Part shown: piece after piece, positions 9,860-18,919 of the stretch | Layout of the letters: every line of letters starts with the position of its first letter | Numbering within the stretch: position 1 is the stretch's first letter | Origin: BOG-1112 sp964611335 | GTDB lineage: Bacteria > Bdellovibrionota_B > Oligoflexia > Oligoflexales > Bog-1112 | Assembly (NCBI GenBank): GCA_964611335.1 | Contig: CAZSXR010000001.1 | Location: 248,001 to 312,000, forward strand | Length of the DNA: 64,000 bases | Direction: 5' to 3' | Position numbers and translations under genes: made by a program | Notes under the pieces: model-generated | Seen by the model: only the letters and a program-made list of their open reading frames with translations | What the model was told of the DNA's origin: nothing | Database searches by the model: none

Positions 9860-11122
9860 TTATTTTTTCAATTTCAAAAAAACGACACTTTCCAAATGGA
9901 AGGTGTTTGGAAAAAAGTCAAAAAGATGAGTCTGTATAATTTCGTAACTGCTCTTCAACTCCTTCAAATCTCTTGCTAAAGTCATGGGGTCACAGCTCAT
10001 ATAAATCATAAATTTCGGTTTGAGCTCTTGAATAAAAAACAAGCACTCCTTCATTCCTTTTCGAGGAGGGTCAGCAACAATAAGATCGAAAGTCTTTTTT
10101 TCTCTTACAAGTTTTTCCAAATGCTTGTGAGAAGCTATACACAAATATTTGTGAGAAGCTAATTGATTGATACGAATATTCTCTTGAGCTATTCTAATGG
10201 AAGGAAAACTCTGTTCCACTCCTTCAACTTTAGCATCCAATGCCAAACTTAAATTTCCTGAACCACAGAATAAATCTAAAACGGAATTGAGTTTGTTTAA
10301 CTCAACAAAATCTTTAATCAGTCTTCGAACTTTGTGATTCAAATCTACATGAACCTGTTGAAAGGCGCCCGCAGTTGTATAGAATTTTCTTTCTAAATCT
10401 TCTTCGAATAAAAATAAGGGGGCGTCTTTTAACTCTGTGGAAAATCCAATCCAGTGTGCATCTTTTTCCAATTCTTTTTTTAAATCTTTTAGAGACCCAA
10501 TTCCTTGCAAAGAATGCAAAACAAGGAGCAAAGATTTTTCACTTTTTTCTAATGCAGGAAGAACTTGAACTTCTAATCTGAACTTTTGTGCAGGACTGCG
10601 TGTTATATGGGAACTGATTTTCTCAATAAAGGAATTGATATGCGGGTGAACATTTAAGCAATGTTTAATAGGGACCTGATTGTGTGTGGACTCTTCCATG
10701 AAACCAACTTGAACACTTCCCTTCTCATGAATAGTACCTCGTAAAAGAATACGATTACGGTAATAACGAGGATCTGTGCTATGAAGCTTTGCTTTATTCT
10801 CAAGGGTGATTTGACCTATGCGCTTCAAAGCATCGACGAGAAATTGTTCTTTAAAAGCAAGTTGGGATTCATAAGGTATACTCAGCCACTGGCAACCGCC
10901 ACAGGTTTTATCATAGGGACAATCGGAATCAATGCGGAGAGAACTTTTCTTTACGTAAGATACAACGGATGCAAAAGCAAAATTTTTTTTCACATCTTCT
11001 AAAACAACATCGACTTCGTCGCCCTGTACAGTATCTTTAACAAAAAGAACTCTGCCCTCGTGACGACCTACTCCATAACCACCATAAGCCTGAGAATCGA
11101 TTTTAATGCGAACGCTATTCAA
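9860..11122 (-). CDS. 23S rRNA (uracil-5-)-methyltransferase, RlmD/RumA type
   Basis: A 420-residue TrmA/RlmD-family enzyme that methylates uracil C5 in RNA using S-adenosylmethionine. A TRAM-like N-terminus leads to four iron-sulfur ligands: Cys68, Cys74 and Cys77 in CPYDKTCGGC, plus Cys155. The SAM site is VLDLFCGSGNLSLAL (281-295), followed by DPPRKG (351-356) and the nucleophile Cys377 in YMSCDP. Length and cluster point to RlmD or RlmCD rather than TrmA. The start is a TTG with AGGA upstream. It is just downstream of the PilZ gene on the same strand. Confidence 0.9.
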   Translation of the reverse strand: MNSVRIKIDSQAYGGYGVGRHEGRVLFVKDTVQGDEVDVVLEDVKKNFAFASVVSYVKKSSLRIDSDCPYDKTCGGCQWLSIPYESQLAFKEQFLVDALKRIGQITLENKAKLHSTDPRYYRNRILLRGTIHEKGSVQVGFMEESTHNQVPIKHCLNVHPHINSFIEKISSHITRSPAQKFRLEVQVLPALEKSEKSLLLVLHSLQGIGSLKDLKKELEKDAHWIGFSTELKDAPLFLFEEDLERKFYTTAGAFQQVHVDLNHKVRRLIKDFVELNKLNSVLDLFCGSGNLSLALDAKVEGVEQSFPSIRIAQENIRINQLASHKYLCIASHKHLEKLVREKKTFDLIVADPPRKGMKECLFFIQELKPKFMIYMSCDPMTLARDLKELKSSYEIIQTHLFDFFPNTFHLESVVFLKLKK

Positions 11123-11131
11123 TGGAAAATC

Positions 11132-11869
11132 CTAAGAGGAACTTAATGACTCAATTAAATCTTTGGCGCGAGGGTAGTCGAGAACCATGAAAATGTCGAG
11201 ACAGAATTGTTTTACTTGAGGGTTGGCTTTCGAATCCGCTTTTTTGTGTTTTTCCCAAGGTTTTGCAAGAGTTTTAGACTCTTTATCGAGTAATTTTCCG
11301 CTTTCAAATCCTTTTTCAAGGTCCCATTGAGCATAGGTCTCTTGGTGCTCAAAATACCAAGCTTCAACATGTACCGCGTTTTCCCATACGACTAAACGGG
11401 TTTGGTCTTCACCATGGAATTGAAGAGGGTGTACATCAAAAGCTACTTTTTGAAGAGAGGCATCCAGTGTGCGAAGTGAGGAGCCAATGCGTGCAGGTGT
11501 AATGATACGATTAATAAAAGTCTGAACTTGTCGAGAAGGCTCGAGAATTGCAAACCCTACGAAAGATTTGTGTTTCCATGCAACATGTATGCGTACTTCG
11601 AAAACTTCCCGAGCATAACGAATACGCGCCTCGTAGGTATCCCCTACTTTTAGACGTTCAAAACAGCGTTCTCCAACTTCGCAAGAAATGCCTGAAGTAG
11701 ACATATCTCGGATGACAAGTATGTCCTGTTCGTTCATTAAAGCTAGATGTTTGTGGTTCACTTCAAAACGTTCGTAGAGCCGACGATTTTTATATTGTTT
11801 AGGGGGCAGTTGAGGCTGTTTGGGGGAAGTTTCCTTGCTCAGCTTGTGAAGAAGAAAAAGTCTAAACAT
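11132..11869 (-). CDS. PilZ-domain protein
   Basis: A 245-residue protein with an N-terminal PilZ domain at about residues 27-112. Both parts of the c-di-GMP-binding signature are present: an RxxxR motif (RLYER, Arg30 and Arg34) and DMSTSG at 55-60. It probably senses the second messenger c-di-GMP. The C-terminal half (about 130-245) is an unknown alpha/beta-type region. An AGGAG site precedes the ATG. It lies 9 bp upstream of the rRNA methyltransferase gene, suggesting one transcript. Confidence 0.85.
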   Translation of the reverse strand: MFRLFLLHKLSKETSPKQPQLPPKQYKNRRLYERFEVNHKHLALMNEQDILVIRDMSTSGISCEVGERCFERLKVGDTYEARIRYAREVFEVRIHVAWKHKSFVGFAILEPSRQVQTFINRIITPARIGSSLRTLDASLQKVAFDVHPLQFHGEDQTRLVVWENAVHVEAWYFEHQETYAQWDLEKGFESGKLLDKESKTLAKPWEKHKKADSKANPQVKQFCLDIFMVLDYPRAKDLIESLSSS

Positions 11870-12060
11870 AGAGGACTCCTTTTTGAGATAGATCGGAACT
11901 CAGCAAAATATTTCAAGCGGAGAATTTTGGAGAAAGTATAAGTTTCTCATTTTAGCCTAGATTTTGCAGCGCATAAAGCCTTTCACGATAGTTTTTGTTT
12001 ACTTCTCTCTTTTGCATTATCTTAGTTTTATCTCATAAACTTAAAATTTAAGTTGAACCT

Positions 12061-13425
12061 ATGAAAAAAAATAAAGATCTTAAAAAAATTCCTTCGAGTG
12101 TGCTGACTCGTGGCCTTTCCTTATTGAATTTAACCCTTTCCTCTGGAACCCGATACGCAGGGTTAAAAGTAAGCGATTTCTTTTCATCAGAAGAGGGGAA
12201 AGACCAGCGCTTACAAGAATTCCTTTTTGAGCAAGCAAGTCAACTTGTCGAAGAATTAGGTAGGCTCAAGGGAAGTATCATGAAAGCCGGACAGATGCTT
12301 TCGGTCTACGGGGAACATTTTTTCCCACCACAAATCAATCAGATTCTTAAAACTTTGCAATCTAGTACAAGACCTGTTGTTTGGGAGGAAATGGAGAGAG
12401 CTTTAAGAACCCAACTTGGTGACGAGAAATATGCCCTTCTAGAAATTGAAAAAGAACCCGTTGCTGCTGCTTCTATGGGGCAAGTCTATAGAGCCAAGAT
12501 CAAAGAGACAGGTGAAGTACTTGCGTTGAAGGTTCAATATCCAGGTGTGGATAAGGCTATCAATAGTGACTTGAGTTCTTTGAAAACGATACTTTCTCTT
12601 TCCCATCTTGCGCCGAAAGGTTCTGATTTTGACGATATTTTCCGTGAAATCCGCATGATGTTGAATTATGAAATCGACTATTTAAGAGAGTATGAACAGG
12701 TTCTTTGGTACAAAGAAAAATTAAAAGAGGATCCTCGTTTTATTATTCCGAAAGTGTATCCTGAATTTACAACGAAGAGACTTTTGGCGATGAGTTACGA
12801 AGATGGTATGCCTTTGGATTGTGCAAGCGTTGCTGAACTCAGTCAGGAACGACGTAATAAATTGTCTTTAGGTTTTATGGAACTGATGTTGCGTGAGATT
12901 TTTGAATGGAGGATGGTGCAAACCGATCCACATTTTGGAAATTATAAAATCCGATTGGCGGATGCCAGTTCTTCGGAAGATCGTATTTTGTTATTGGATT
13001 TTGGTGCGGTTCGGTCTTTCCCAAAGCGTTACATAGAACCCTTTGCGCATTTGGTGCAATCTGCATTGGATAAAAATAAAGCTGCAAATTTTCGTGCAGG
13101 GTTGGATTTAGGATTTTTACGAGAAGATGATAACGAAGGGGTAAGAGAGCTTTTTGCAAAAATTTGTTTTATTGCTATAGAACCCTTCGAAGAAAAATAT
13201 GTGGAAAATCCTTATTTATGGGCCGAAACCCGTTTATTAGACAAACTTACAGAGCTTGCGAAGGACGCTTTGTTTACTTTCCGTCTCAGACCACCACCAC
13301 GCGAAGCTATATTTCTCGATAGAAAGATGATGGGTACTTACACCATTTTAACTAAACTCGGTTTTCGAATGGGCCCACGCAAACTTTTGCAGAAATATAT
13401 AGAGCCCTATTGTTCGGTTAGATAA
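12061..13425 (+). CDS. ABC1/AarF/UbiB-family atypical kinase
   Basis: A 454-residue protein of the UbiB/ADCK family. It has the KxGQ motif (KAGQML, 75-80), the Ala-rich nucleotide loop AAASMGQVYRAKI (about 137-149), a TDPHFGNY catalytic-loop equivalent (about 293) and the metal-binding LLDFGA (about 320). These proteins support ubiquinone synthesis or lipid handling and bind ATP atypically. The C-terminal membrane helices of E. coli UbiB are absent, so a soluble ADCK-like role is more likely. The ribosome-binding site is weak. Confidence 0.85.
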   Translation: MKKNKDLKKIPSSVLTRGLSLLNLTLSSGTRYAGLKVSDFFSSEEGKDQRLQEFLFEQASQLVEELGRLKGSIMKAGQMLSVYGEHFFPPQINQILKTLQSSTRPVVWEEMERALRTQLGDEKYALLEIEKEPVAAASMGQVYRAKIKETGEVLALKVQYPGVDKAINSDLSSLKTILSLSHLAPKGSDFDDIFREIRMMLNYEIDYLREYEQVLWYKEKLKEDPRFIIPKVYPEFTTKRLLAMSYEDGMPLDCASVAELSQERRNKLSLGFMELMLREIFEWRMVQTDPHFGNYKIRLADASSSEDRILLLDFGAVRSFPKRYIEPFAHLVQSALDKNKAANFRAGLDLGFLREDDNEGVRELFAKICFIAIEPFEEKYVENPYLWAETRLLDKLTELAKDALFTFRLRPPPREAIFLDRKMMGTYTILTKLGFRMGPRKLLQKYIEPYCSVR

Positions 13426-13448
13426 AACACCAACCTAATATCCTCGTC

Positions 13449-13488
13449 TCGTCTATAAGAATTTAACATGTTCTATTTTTATAGACGA
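13449..13488. promoter_or_regulatory. 40-bp imperfect palindrome upstream of efflux operon
   Basis: Two 20-nt arms (13449-13468 and 13469-13488) are reverse complements at 17 of 20 positions and meet at ACATGT. The outer ten bases of each arm (TCGTCTATAA) match completely. It lies 98 bp upstream of the TolC-like start codon and has no following U-run, so it looks more like a binding site for a dimeric repressor of the efflux operon than a terminator of the kinase gene. This is inference; no regulator gene is adjacent. Confidence 0.45.
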
Positions 13489-13586
13489 TGTCAAACTGAC
13501 GCAATAATAGAAAATTGCTCTCCAGTTCTACAAAGTGTACAGTCTTCTAAGCTGCAAAGAAAAACATATTGCAGAAGGAAGAGCTG

Positions 13587-14894
13587 ATGCGAATTTATGC
13601 GAGTTTAATTCTGCTTCTCAGCAGTACAGTTGGAATTTCTGCACCTGAGTCTCATTCTCTATTTTCCATTGAAGATGCGGTTACACGCACACTCACAGTT
13701 TCTCCTCAGTTAAAACAGGCGGAGGCTGAAAAAAATGCACAGAGAGAAAAGAAACGAGGAGCATGGTCCGACATCGGCCCTCGTGTGAGTGGGACTTACA
13801 ATGAAGTTCGCTTTCAAGATGCTTTGACGACAGAGTTTTCAGGTCAAAAAGTCACTGTGCGACCAGAGCGTACGAAGATCGCAGATCTCAAAGTTGTGCA
13901 GCCTATCACGGGTCTTGCCATTCTGATCGAAAATGCACGTATACAAGGCTCTTTAGAAGACGTAGCTGCAGCAAAAACAGACCTTGTACGCAGTGATATG
14001 GCTTTTCGTGCAGCAGATGCATGGTTGAAAGCTTTTCAATCCCAACAACAGTTGGAAATCGCGAAAAGTTCCATTTTGTCGTCTGAAAATCAATTGAAAG
14101 ATGCCTACGCTTTAGAACGTGCAGGACGCATCAATCATGGTGATGTACTTAAATTGGAACTACTCTACTCTGAAAGCAAAGCACGTGAATCGCAAGCTCG
14201 TGCCTTCGAAGATATAGCTTTTGCAAATTTAAAAGAAACAACAGGAATTCCCTCTCAAGAAACGCTTAGACTTACAAAAGAACTTCCGAAAGCAAAAGCT
14301 TTAGACAGTGAAATTGATCAGATTTTGAAAATAGCACTCGATAAAAGACCTGAAGTTCAGCAGGCGAAGTCTGGTGTAGAACTCGCTATGCTTGTAAAGA
14401 AAGCTGCTTATGCACAGTTTTCACCGAATTTAAATGTATTCGTGCAATTTGAAAGAAACTTAGCTAACGCATCGTTTGGAACGGAGAAGAATACGCGTAC
14501 CTACGGTATTCAGTTAACATGGAATCTGTGGAATAATGGTTCTACGGTGTTTTCCATACGCGAAGCTGGACAGAAAGTCGTGCAGGCAGAAGAAGGTTAT
14601 CGCAATACAGAAATGAATATAAGACTTGATGTTCTTTCGACTCTTGCAAATTTGAAATCTACACGTGAGTCTTTAGAATTTGCGAAAATAGCTGTTAAGC
14701 AGGCAGAGGAAGCTTATAGAATAGAAAAAGTTAAGTTCAAAGCAGGAAACAGCTCTGCAAGTGATCTGGTTATTGCAGAGACAGCATCAACGGCTTCAAG
14801 GAATCGTTTGGTAAGTGTAGAATCAGACTATGTGTCTTGGCATCTCAAATTGCAAAAAGCTTTGGGTGAAGAACGGCCCCTATTTATAAAATAA
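13587..14894 (+). CDS. TolC-family outer membrane efflux channel
   Basis: The start is placed at the ATG at 13587 with GAAGGAAGAG upstream. The 435-residue product has a signal peptide (about 1-19) and two outer-membrane-efflux repeats rich in long alpha-helical heptads, for example the stretches around LKQAEAEKNAQREKKR and EFAKIAVKQAEEAYRIEKVK. It is the outer-membrane exit duct of a tripartite pump. It is followed at 10 bp by the adaptor and then the RND pump, so the three form one operon. Confidence 0.9.
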   Translation: MRIYASLILLLSSTVGISAPESHSLFSIEDAVTRTLTVSPQLKQAEAEKNAQREKKRGAWSDIGPRVSGTYNEVRFQDALTTEFSGQKVTVRPERTKIADLKVVQPITGLAILIENARIQGSLEDVAAAKTDLVRSDMAFRAADAWLKAFQSQQQLEIAKSSILSSENQLKDAYALERAGRINHGDVLKLELLYSESKARESQARAFEDIAFANLKETTGIPSQETLRLTKELPKAKALDSEIDQILKIALDKRPEVQQAKSGVELAMLVKKAAYAQFSPNLNVFVQFERNLANASFGTEKNTRTYGIQLTWNLWNNGSTVFSIREAGQKVVQAEEGYRNTEMNIRLDVLSTLANLKSTRESLEFAKIAVKQAEEAYRIEKVKFKAGNSSASDLVIAETASTASRNRLVSVESDYVSWHLKLQKALGEERPLFIK

Positions 14895-14904
14895 AGGAGA
14901 GCGT

Positions 14905-15810
14905 ATGTTAAAATATTTGTTCGCTTTTGTTTTTGTATCTTCATGTAGCGAAGCGGAAAAAGCCTCCCTAAGTCCTATAAAAGAGGCAAAAACAGCTGTG
15001 TCAATAGTCGACACTCATGAACGTGCTCTCGCAATAGTAGAACCCAAAAAACCTACAGAGTTATTAGATGCAAACCCATCCAAAGATAGGATGGGGAGTT
15101 CAATAAAAGATACGGAATTTAGACTTAGTGGGGAAGTCAGTGCTCTTCGCAATTCCAAATTGGCTTTCAGGCAAGTTGGCTTTATCGAAGAGGTCAAAGT
15201 GAAATCAGGGGCTCTTCTTAAAAAAGGAGACGTACTTGCATCCCTTGACGCTCGTGATTTTAAAATCCGATTAGCTTTAGCAAAAGCAAAAAGAGATCAA
15301 GCTGAGATTGCTAAACGCACTGCTGAAAAAGAATTTCGTAGAGAGCAACAATTGAAAAAAGAAAACGCTTCGACAGGAACCGTCTACGATAAAATGGAAG
15401 CAGCATTTCAACAAGCTTCTTTGAATCTCGAACTGGCTGATCTTGAAGTGTCTTCTGCAGAACTTGCTGTAAAAGATACTCAATTGCAAGCTCCCTATGA
15501 CTGTGTCGTTGCTAATCAGATGATACATGAGGGTGAAAATGTTCCTTCAGGAACAGCAGTCTTTGAAGTTTATGATACCTCCGAACCTGAAATAACTTTG
15601 TCAGCGCCTGAAAGTCTGATGAGTTCTTTCGCAATTGGAACAACTTTGAAAATCAATATTCCGTCAGCAGGGTATTCAGGAAAGGGTGAAATCATTCGTA
15701 TTGTTCCTGTGATTTCGCAAAAGACGAGAACCTTCCAAGTCATTGCGAAACTTTCACAATACAATCCAAAAATTGTTCCAGGTTCCTATGCAGAAGCGAC
15801 TTTGAAATAA
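14905..15810 (+). CDS. RND efflux periplasmic adaptor (membrane fusion protein)
   Basis: A 301-residue HlyD/AcrA-type adaptor. A short lipoprotein signal ends at VSSC (acylated Cys14). Residues about 65-105 form the first lipoyl half (RQVGFIEEVKVKSGALLKKG), then comes a helical hairpin (about 120-190), the second lipoyl half (QAPYDCVVANQMIHEGENV) and beta-barrel domains. The adaptor joins the TolC-like duct to the inner-membrane pump. A strong AAGGAGAG site is present. It is shorter than AcrA, as is common for HAE1-type adaptors. Confidence 0.92.
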   Translation: MLKYLFAFVFVSSCSEAEKASLSPIKEAKTAVSIVDTHERALAIVEPKKPTELLDANPSKDRMGSSIKDTEFRLSGEVSALRNSKLAFRQVGFIEEVKVKSGALLKKGDVLASLDARDFKIRLALAKAKRDQAEIAKRTAEKEFRREQQLKKENASTGTVYDKMEAAFQQASLNLELADLEVSSAELAVKDTQLQAPYDCVVANQMIHEGENVPSGTAVFEVYDTSEPEITLSAPESLMSSFAIGTTLKINIPSAGYSGKGEIIRIVPVISQKTRTFQVIAKLSQYNPKIVPGSYAEATLK

Positions 15811-15829
15811 AACTTGAGGAGTCCTCTTC

Positions 15830-18800
15830 ATGTTACTTTCCGATGTGTCTATAAAAAGACCTGTCTTTGCTACCATGTTAAACTTGGTTCTAATAGTATT
15901 CGGTATTTTTTGCTTACCGAGACTAGCCATTGACCAGTATCCAAACGTTGATTTTCCTGTTGTCACAGTGACGGTTGTTTACCCCGGGGCGGATCCTGGG
16001 TCTGTGGAACAAAGGCTTCTCAAACCCCTTGAAAAAGCCGTAAATGGAATCTCGGGACTCGACAAACTTTCTTCCACAGCTTATCGAAGTGTTGCAGTTT
16101 TAGTTCTTCAATTCCTTTTGGAAAAAGATTCCGATCAGGCAGCGCAAGAAGTACGTGACAAAGTATTTGCAGTGCTGGGAGATCTACCTAAAGAAGCACA
16201 AACACCGATTGTGAAAAAATTTGATATCGGTGGCGCACCGATTATGAACGTCTCTCTTACGGGAGATTCCATCCCCTTTGCACAACTTTCACAAATAGCG
16301 AAAGATCTTGTCATTCCTAGTCTCGAACGGGTATCTGGTGTAGCTGCCGTTAACACAGCGGGTGTTCGTGAAAGGGAAGTTCATGTTCATGTTGACCGTG
16401 CGCGTCTTGCAAGTTTTGGATTGAGTCCCAGTGATATCATTCAGTCTATACAGCAGCAGAACTTAGATTTTCCAGCGGGGAAAGTGCAGAATACCGAACG
16501 TTACTGGACGGTGCGTGTCAAAGGTCGTTTAAAAAATGGAAACGAAATCGCACAACTCCCCGTTTTAAATGCCAGCAATACTAATCTCAGCATAAGAGAT
16601 GTAGCTGTGGTTGAAGACAACATTGCAGAAGAAGAAACAGCTGCCTTTGTAAATAAAACTCCCACCATACTTCTCAGTTTACAAAAACAATCGGGAACCA
16701 ATACCCCGCAAGTGGCCGATGATGTCCGATATGCCATCGCGAAGCTTTCGAAAAATTTGCCGCAGGGGATCAAATTAGAGATTGTCAGTGACAACTCCCT
16801 CTATATCAGGGGGTCTATTGATGGTGTTATTTTAGACCTTCTTGTAGGAGCTATACTCGCTACATTAGTTGTCTTTGTTTTTCTGAGAGATATGCGTATC
16901 ACCGTCATTAGTGCCTTGGCTTTACCTACAGCTGTGGTGGCTACCTTTGCGTTTTTGAAAATTATGAATTTTTCATTGAATATGATGTCCACCTTAGGTT
17001 TGTCTTTATCTATCGGCATACTTATCGATGATGCCATCATTGTTATAGAAAATATTTTTCGACACCGAGCTATGGGCAAATCCGGAGCTGCTGCTGCAAA
17101 AGATGCAACAAGCGAGATCGGATTAGCAGTTATGGCTACAACTCTTACAATCTGCTCCGTATTTATTCCTGTTGCCTTTATGGAAGGGATTGTAGGAAGG
17201 TTTTTCTATCAATTCGGTTTAACTGTAACCTTCGCTGTTTTGATTTCTCTCTTTGTCGCATTTACTTTGACTCCGATGTTGGCTTCGAGATTTTTGAAAG
17301 AAGGAGAACACAAACCTAAAAATAAAACTCTGCTAAAAATATGGGAAAGTGTTGAAAACAGTCTTGCACTTTTAGATGATCACTACCGTCAAGTTTTAAA
17401 TTGGTGTTTGTCTCATAGAAAAATAACTTTGCTTGGTGGTTTAGCTACCTTCGTTTTGAGCTTTGTTCTTTTGAAGTTTGTGCCGGTATCTTTTTTTCCC
17501 AAAGAAGATAAGAGTCAATTTGAAATCTCTTACACTTTGCCTGAAGGAACAACGCTTGAAAAAACCAAGCAGAAAAGCCTTGAAATGGCGGAGATGCTTA
17601 AGTCTTATCCTGGTGTAGATAAAGTTGTGACAGCGATTGCAAACAACAATGAGAAGAAACCAAACAGAGCTACTTTAACTGTTGTTTTGATCGACAAAGA
17701 AAAGCGTAATTACACACAGTTTGAATTGATGGATCATGTGCGTCAGGAGATTACTCCTCGATTTTCCATAGAGGGTTCCGAAATTGTAATTTCAGAAGCC
17801 AATCAGAATGGTGGAGGAAGAACTCAGACTATTCAGCTTATCTTCAAATCAGATGATTGGGAGAAATTGATAAGTTTTACAGAAGATGTTGCAACTTTCG
17901 TGAGAAAAAATATTTCGGAAGCTGTTGATGTAAGCACTTCGAAACCTAAAACTCAAAAAGAATTCCGAGTGGAAGTCAATCCTACACGTGCTGCAGATTT
18001 GGGAGTGAGTACGGCACAAGTTGGTCAATTGGTTTGGTCTCTCTTCGAAGGGGATAAGATATCTGAATTCGAAGATAAGGGCATAACGCATGACGTACGT
18101 CTGCGCATTTCCGATAAAGATCGAATGACTGCGGAAGATCTCTCAGCATTGACTATTCCCTCACGCCGTGGACAGCAAGTGAGTCTCGGTGCGGTTGCTA
18201 ATATTCAAGAAGCGGACTCACCTTCTGTAATTGAACGTATGGACGGACAAAGGCAGATTGTTGTTCTTGCAAATTTCACAGGGAAAGATTTGAACGCAGC
18301 AAGTCAGAAAATACAGGCTTATGTTGATAAAAATATGCCTTCGAATATGGGAATGATACTCGCAGGTCAAACCGAGATTATGAAGAAATCTATAGCTTCG
18401 ATTTTGAAATCCATCTTACTTGCTGTTCTTTTAGTTTTTATGATTTTATGTGCACAGTATGAAAGATTCTTAGCCCCACTTGTGATTATGGCTGCTCTAC
18501 CACTTTCTTTAACAGGTGCTTTCGGTTCTTTATTGATGACGGGAAAAATGATGTCGATCTACACCATGATCGGAATTATTCTCCTCATGGGTATAGTGAC
18601 CAAAAACGGTATATTGCTTATAGACTTTGCTTTGCAACGAATACGTCAGGGCTTATCGGTCGATGAGGCTTTGTTAGAAGCAGGTCCTATACGTTTGCGT
18701 CCTATTCTTATGACTACACTTGCAGCAGGTGGTGGAATGCTACCCATTGCTATAGGGCACGGAATGGGAGGAGAGGCCCGTTCACCTATGGGTGTTGCAG

Positions 18801-18919
18801 TGATTGGTGGTTTGCTTATGTCTACTTTATTGACTCTAGTTATTGTTCCCTGTCTCTTCAGTGTCGTGGAAGAAACGATGGAAAGATTAAGAAAGTATAG
18901 GAAAGTAAAGCATCATTGA
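15830..18919 (+). CDS. RND multidrug efflux transporter (AcrB/HAE1 type)
   Basis: A 1029-residue proton-driven RND pump with the usual duplicated layout: helix 1 (about 13-30), a large periplasmic loop, helices 2-6, a second loop and helices 8-12. The N-terminal LLSDVSIKRPVFATMLNL and the Asp-Asp pair in GILIDDAIIVIENIF (near residue 400, the proton relay) are conserved, as are GxxxKNGILLIDFA-type residues in helix 10. Substrate is unknown. A GAGGAG site starts it. Its stop codon abuts the convergent lipoprotein gene with no spacer. Confidence 0.95.
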   Translation: MLLSDVSIKRPVFATMLNLVLIVFGIFCLPRLAIDQYPNVDFPVVTVTVVYPGADPGSVEQRLLKPLEKAVNGISGLDKLSSTAYRSVAVLVLQFLLEKDSDQAAQEVRDKVFAVLGDLPKEAQTPIVKKFDIGGAPIMNVSLTGDSIPFAQLSQIAKDLVIPSLERVSGVAAVNTAGVREREVHVHVDRARLASFGLSPSDIIQSIQQQNLDFPAGKVQNTERYWTVRVKGRLKNGNEIAQLPVLNASNTNLSIRDVAVVEDNIAEEETAAFVNKTPTILLSLQKQSGTNTPQVADDVRYAIAKLSKNLPQGIKLEIVSDNSLYIRGSIDGVILDLLVGAILATLVVFVFLRDMRITVISALALPTAVVATFAFLKIMNFSLNMMSTLGLSLSIGILIDDAIIVIENIFRHRAMGKSGAAAAKDATSEIGLAVMATTLTICSVFIPVAFMEGIVGRFFYQFGLTVTFAVLISLFVAFTLTPMLASRFLKEGEHKPKNKTLLKIWESVENSLALLDDHYRQVLNWCLSHRKITLLGGLATFVLSFVLLKFVPVSFFPKEDKSQFEISYTLPEGTTLEKTKQKSLEMAEMLKSYPGVDKVVTAIANNNEKKPNRATLTVVLIDKEKRNYTQFELMDHVRQEITPRFSIEGSEIVISEANQNGGGRTQTIQLIFKSDDWEKLISFTEDVATFVRKNISEAVDVSTSKPKTQKEFRVEVNPTRAADLGVSTAQVGQLVWSLFEGDKISEFEDKGITHDVRLRISDKDRMTAEDLSALTIPSRRGQQVSLGAVANIQEADSPSVIERMDGQRQIVVLANFTGKDLNAASQKIQAYVDKNMPSNMGMILAGQTEIMKKSIASILKSILLAVLLVFMILCAQYERFLAPLVIMAALPLSLTGAFGSLLMTGKMMSIYTMIGIILLMGIVTKNGILLIDFALQRIRQGLSVDEALLEAGPIRLRPILMTTLAAGGGMLPIAIGHGMGGEARSPMGVAVIGGLLMSTLLTLVIVPCLFSVVEETMERLRKYRKVKHH

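Noticed and set aside
12038..12054. 17-bp AT palindrome just before the ABC1/UbiB gene
   Set aside because: Very AT-rich and short; likely by chance in this composition.
16506..16514. GGACGGTGC in the RND gene, and GAACGGAGC (8068) and GCTCCGTGC (41514) as members of the repeat family
   Set aside because: Single-mismatch hits at the low density expected by chance in the first 44 kb; not clustered.
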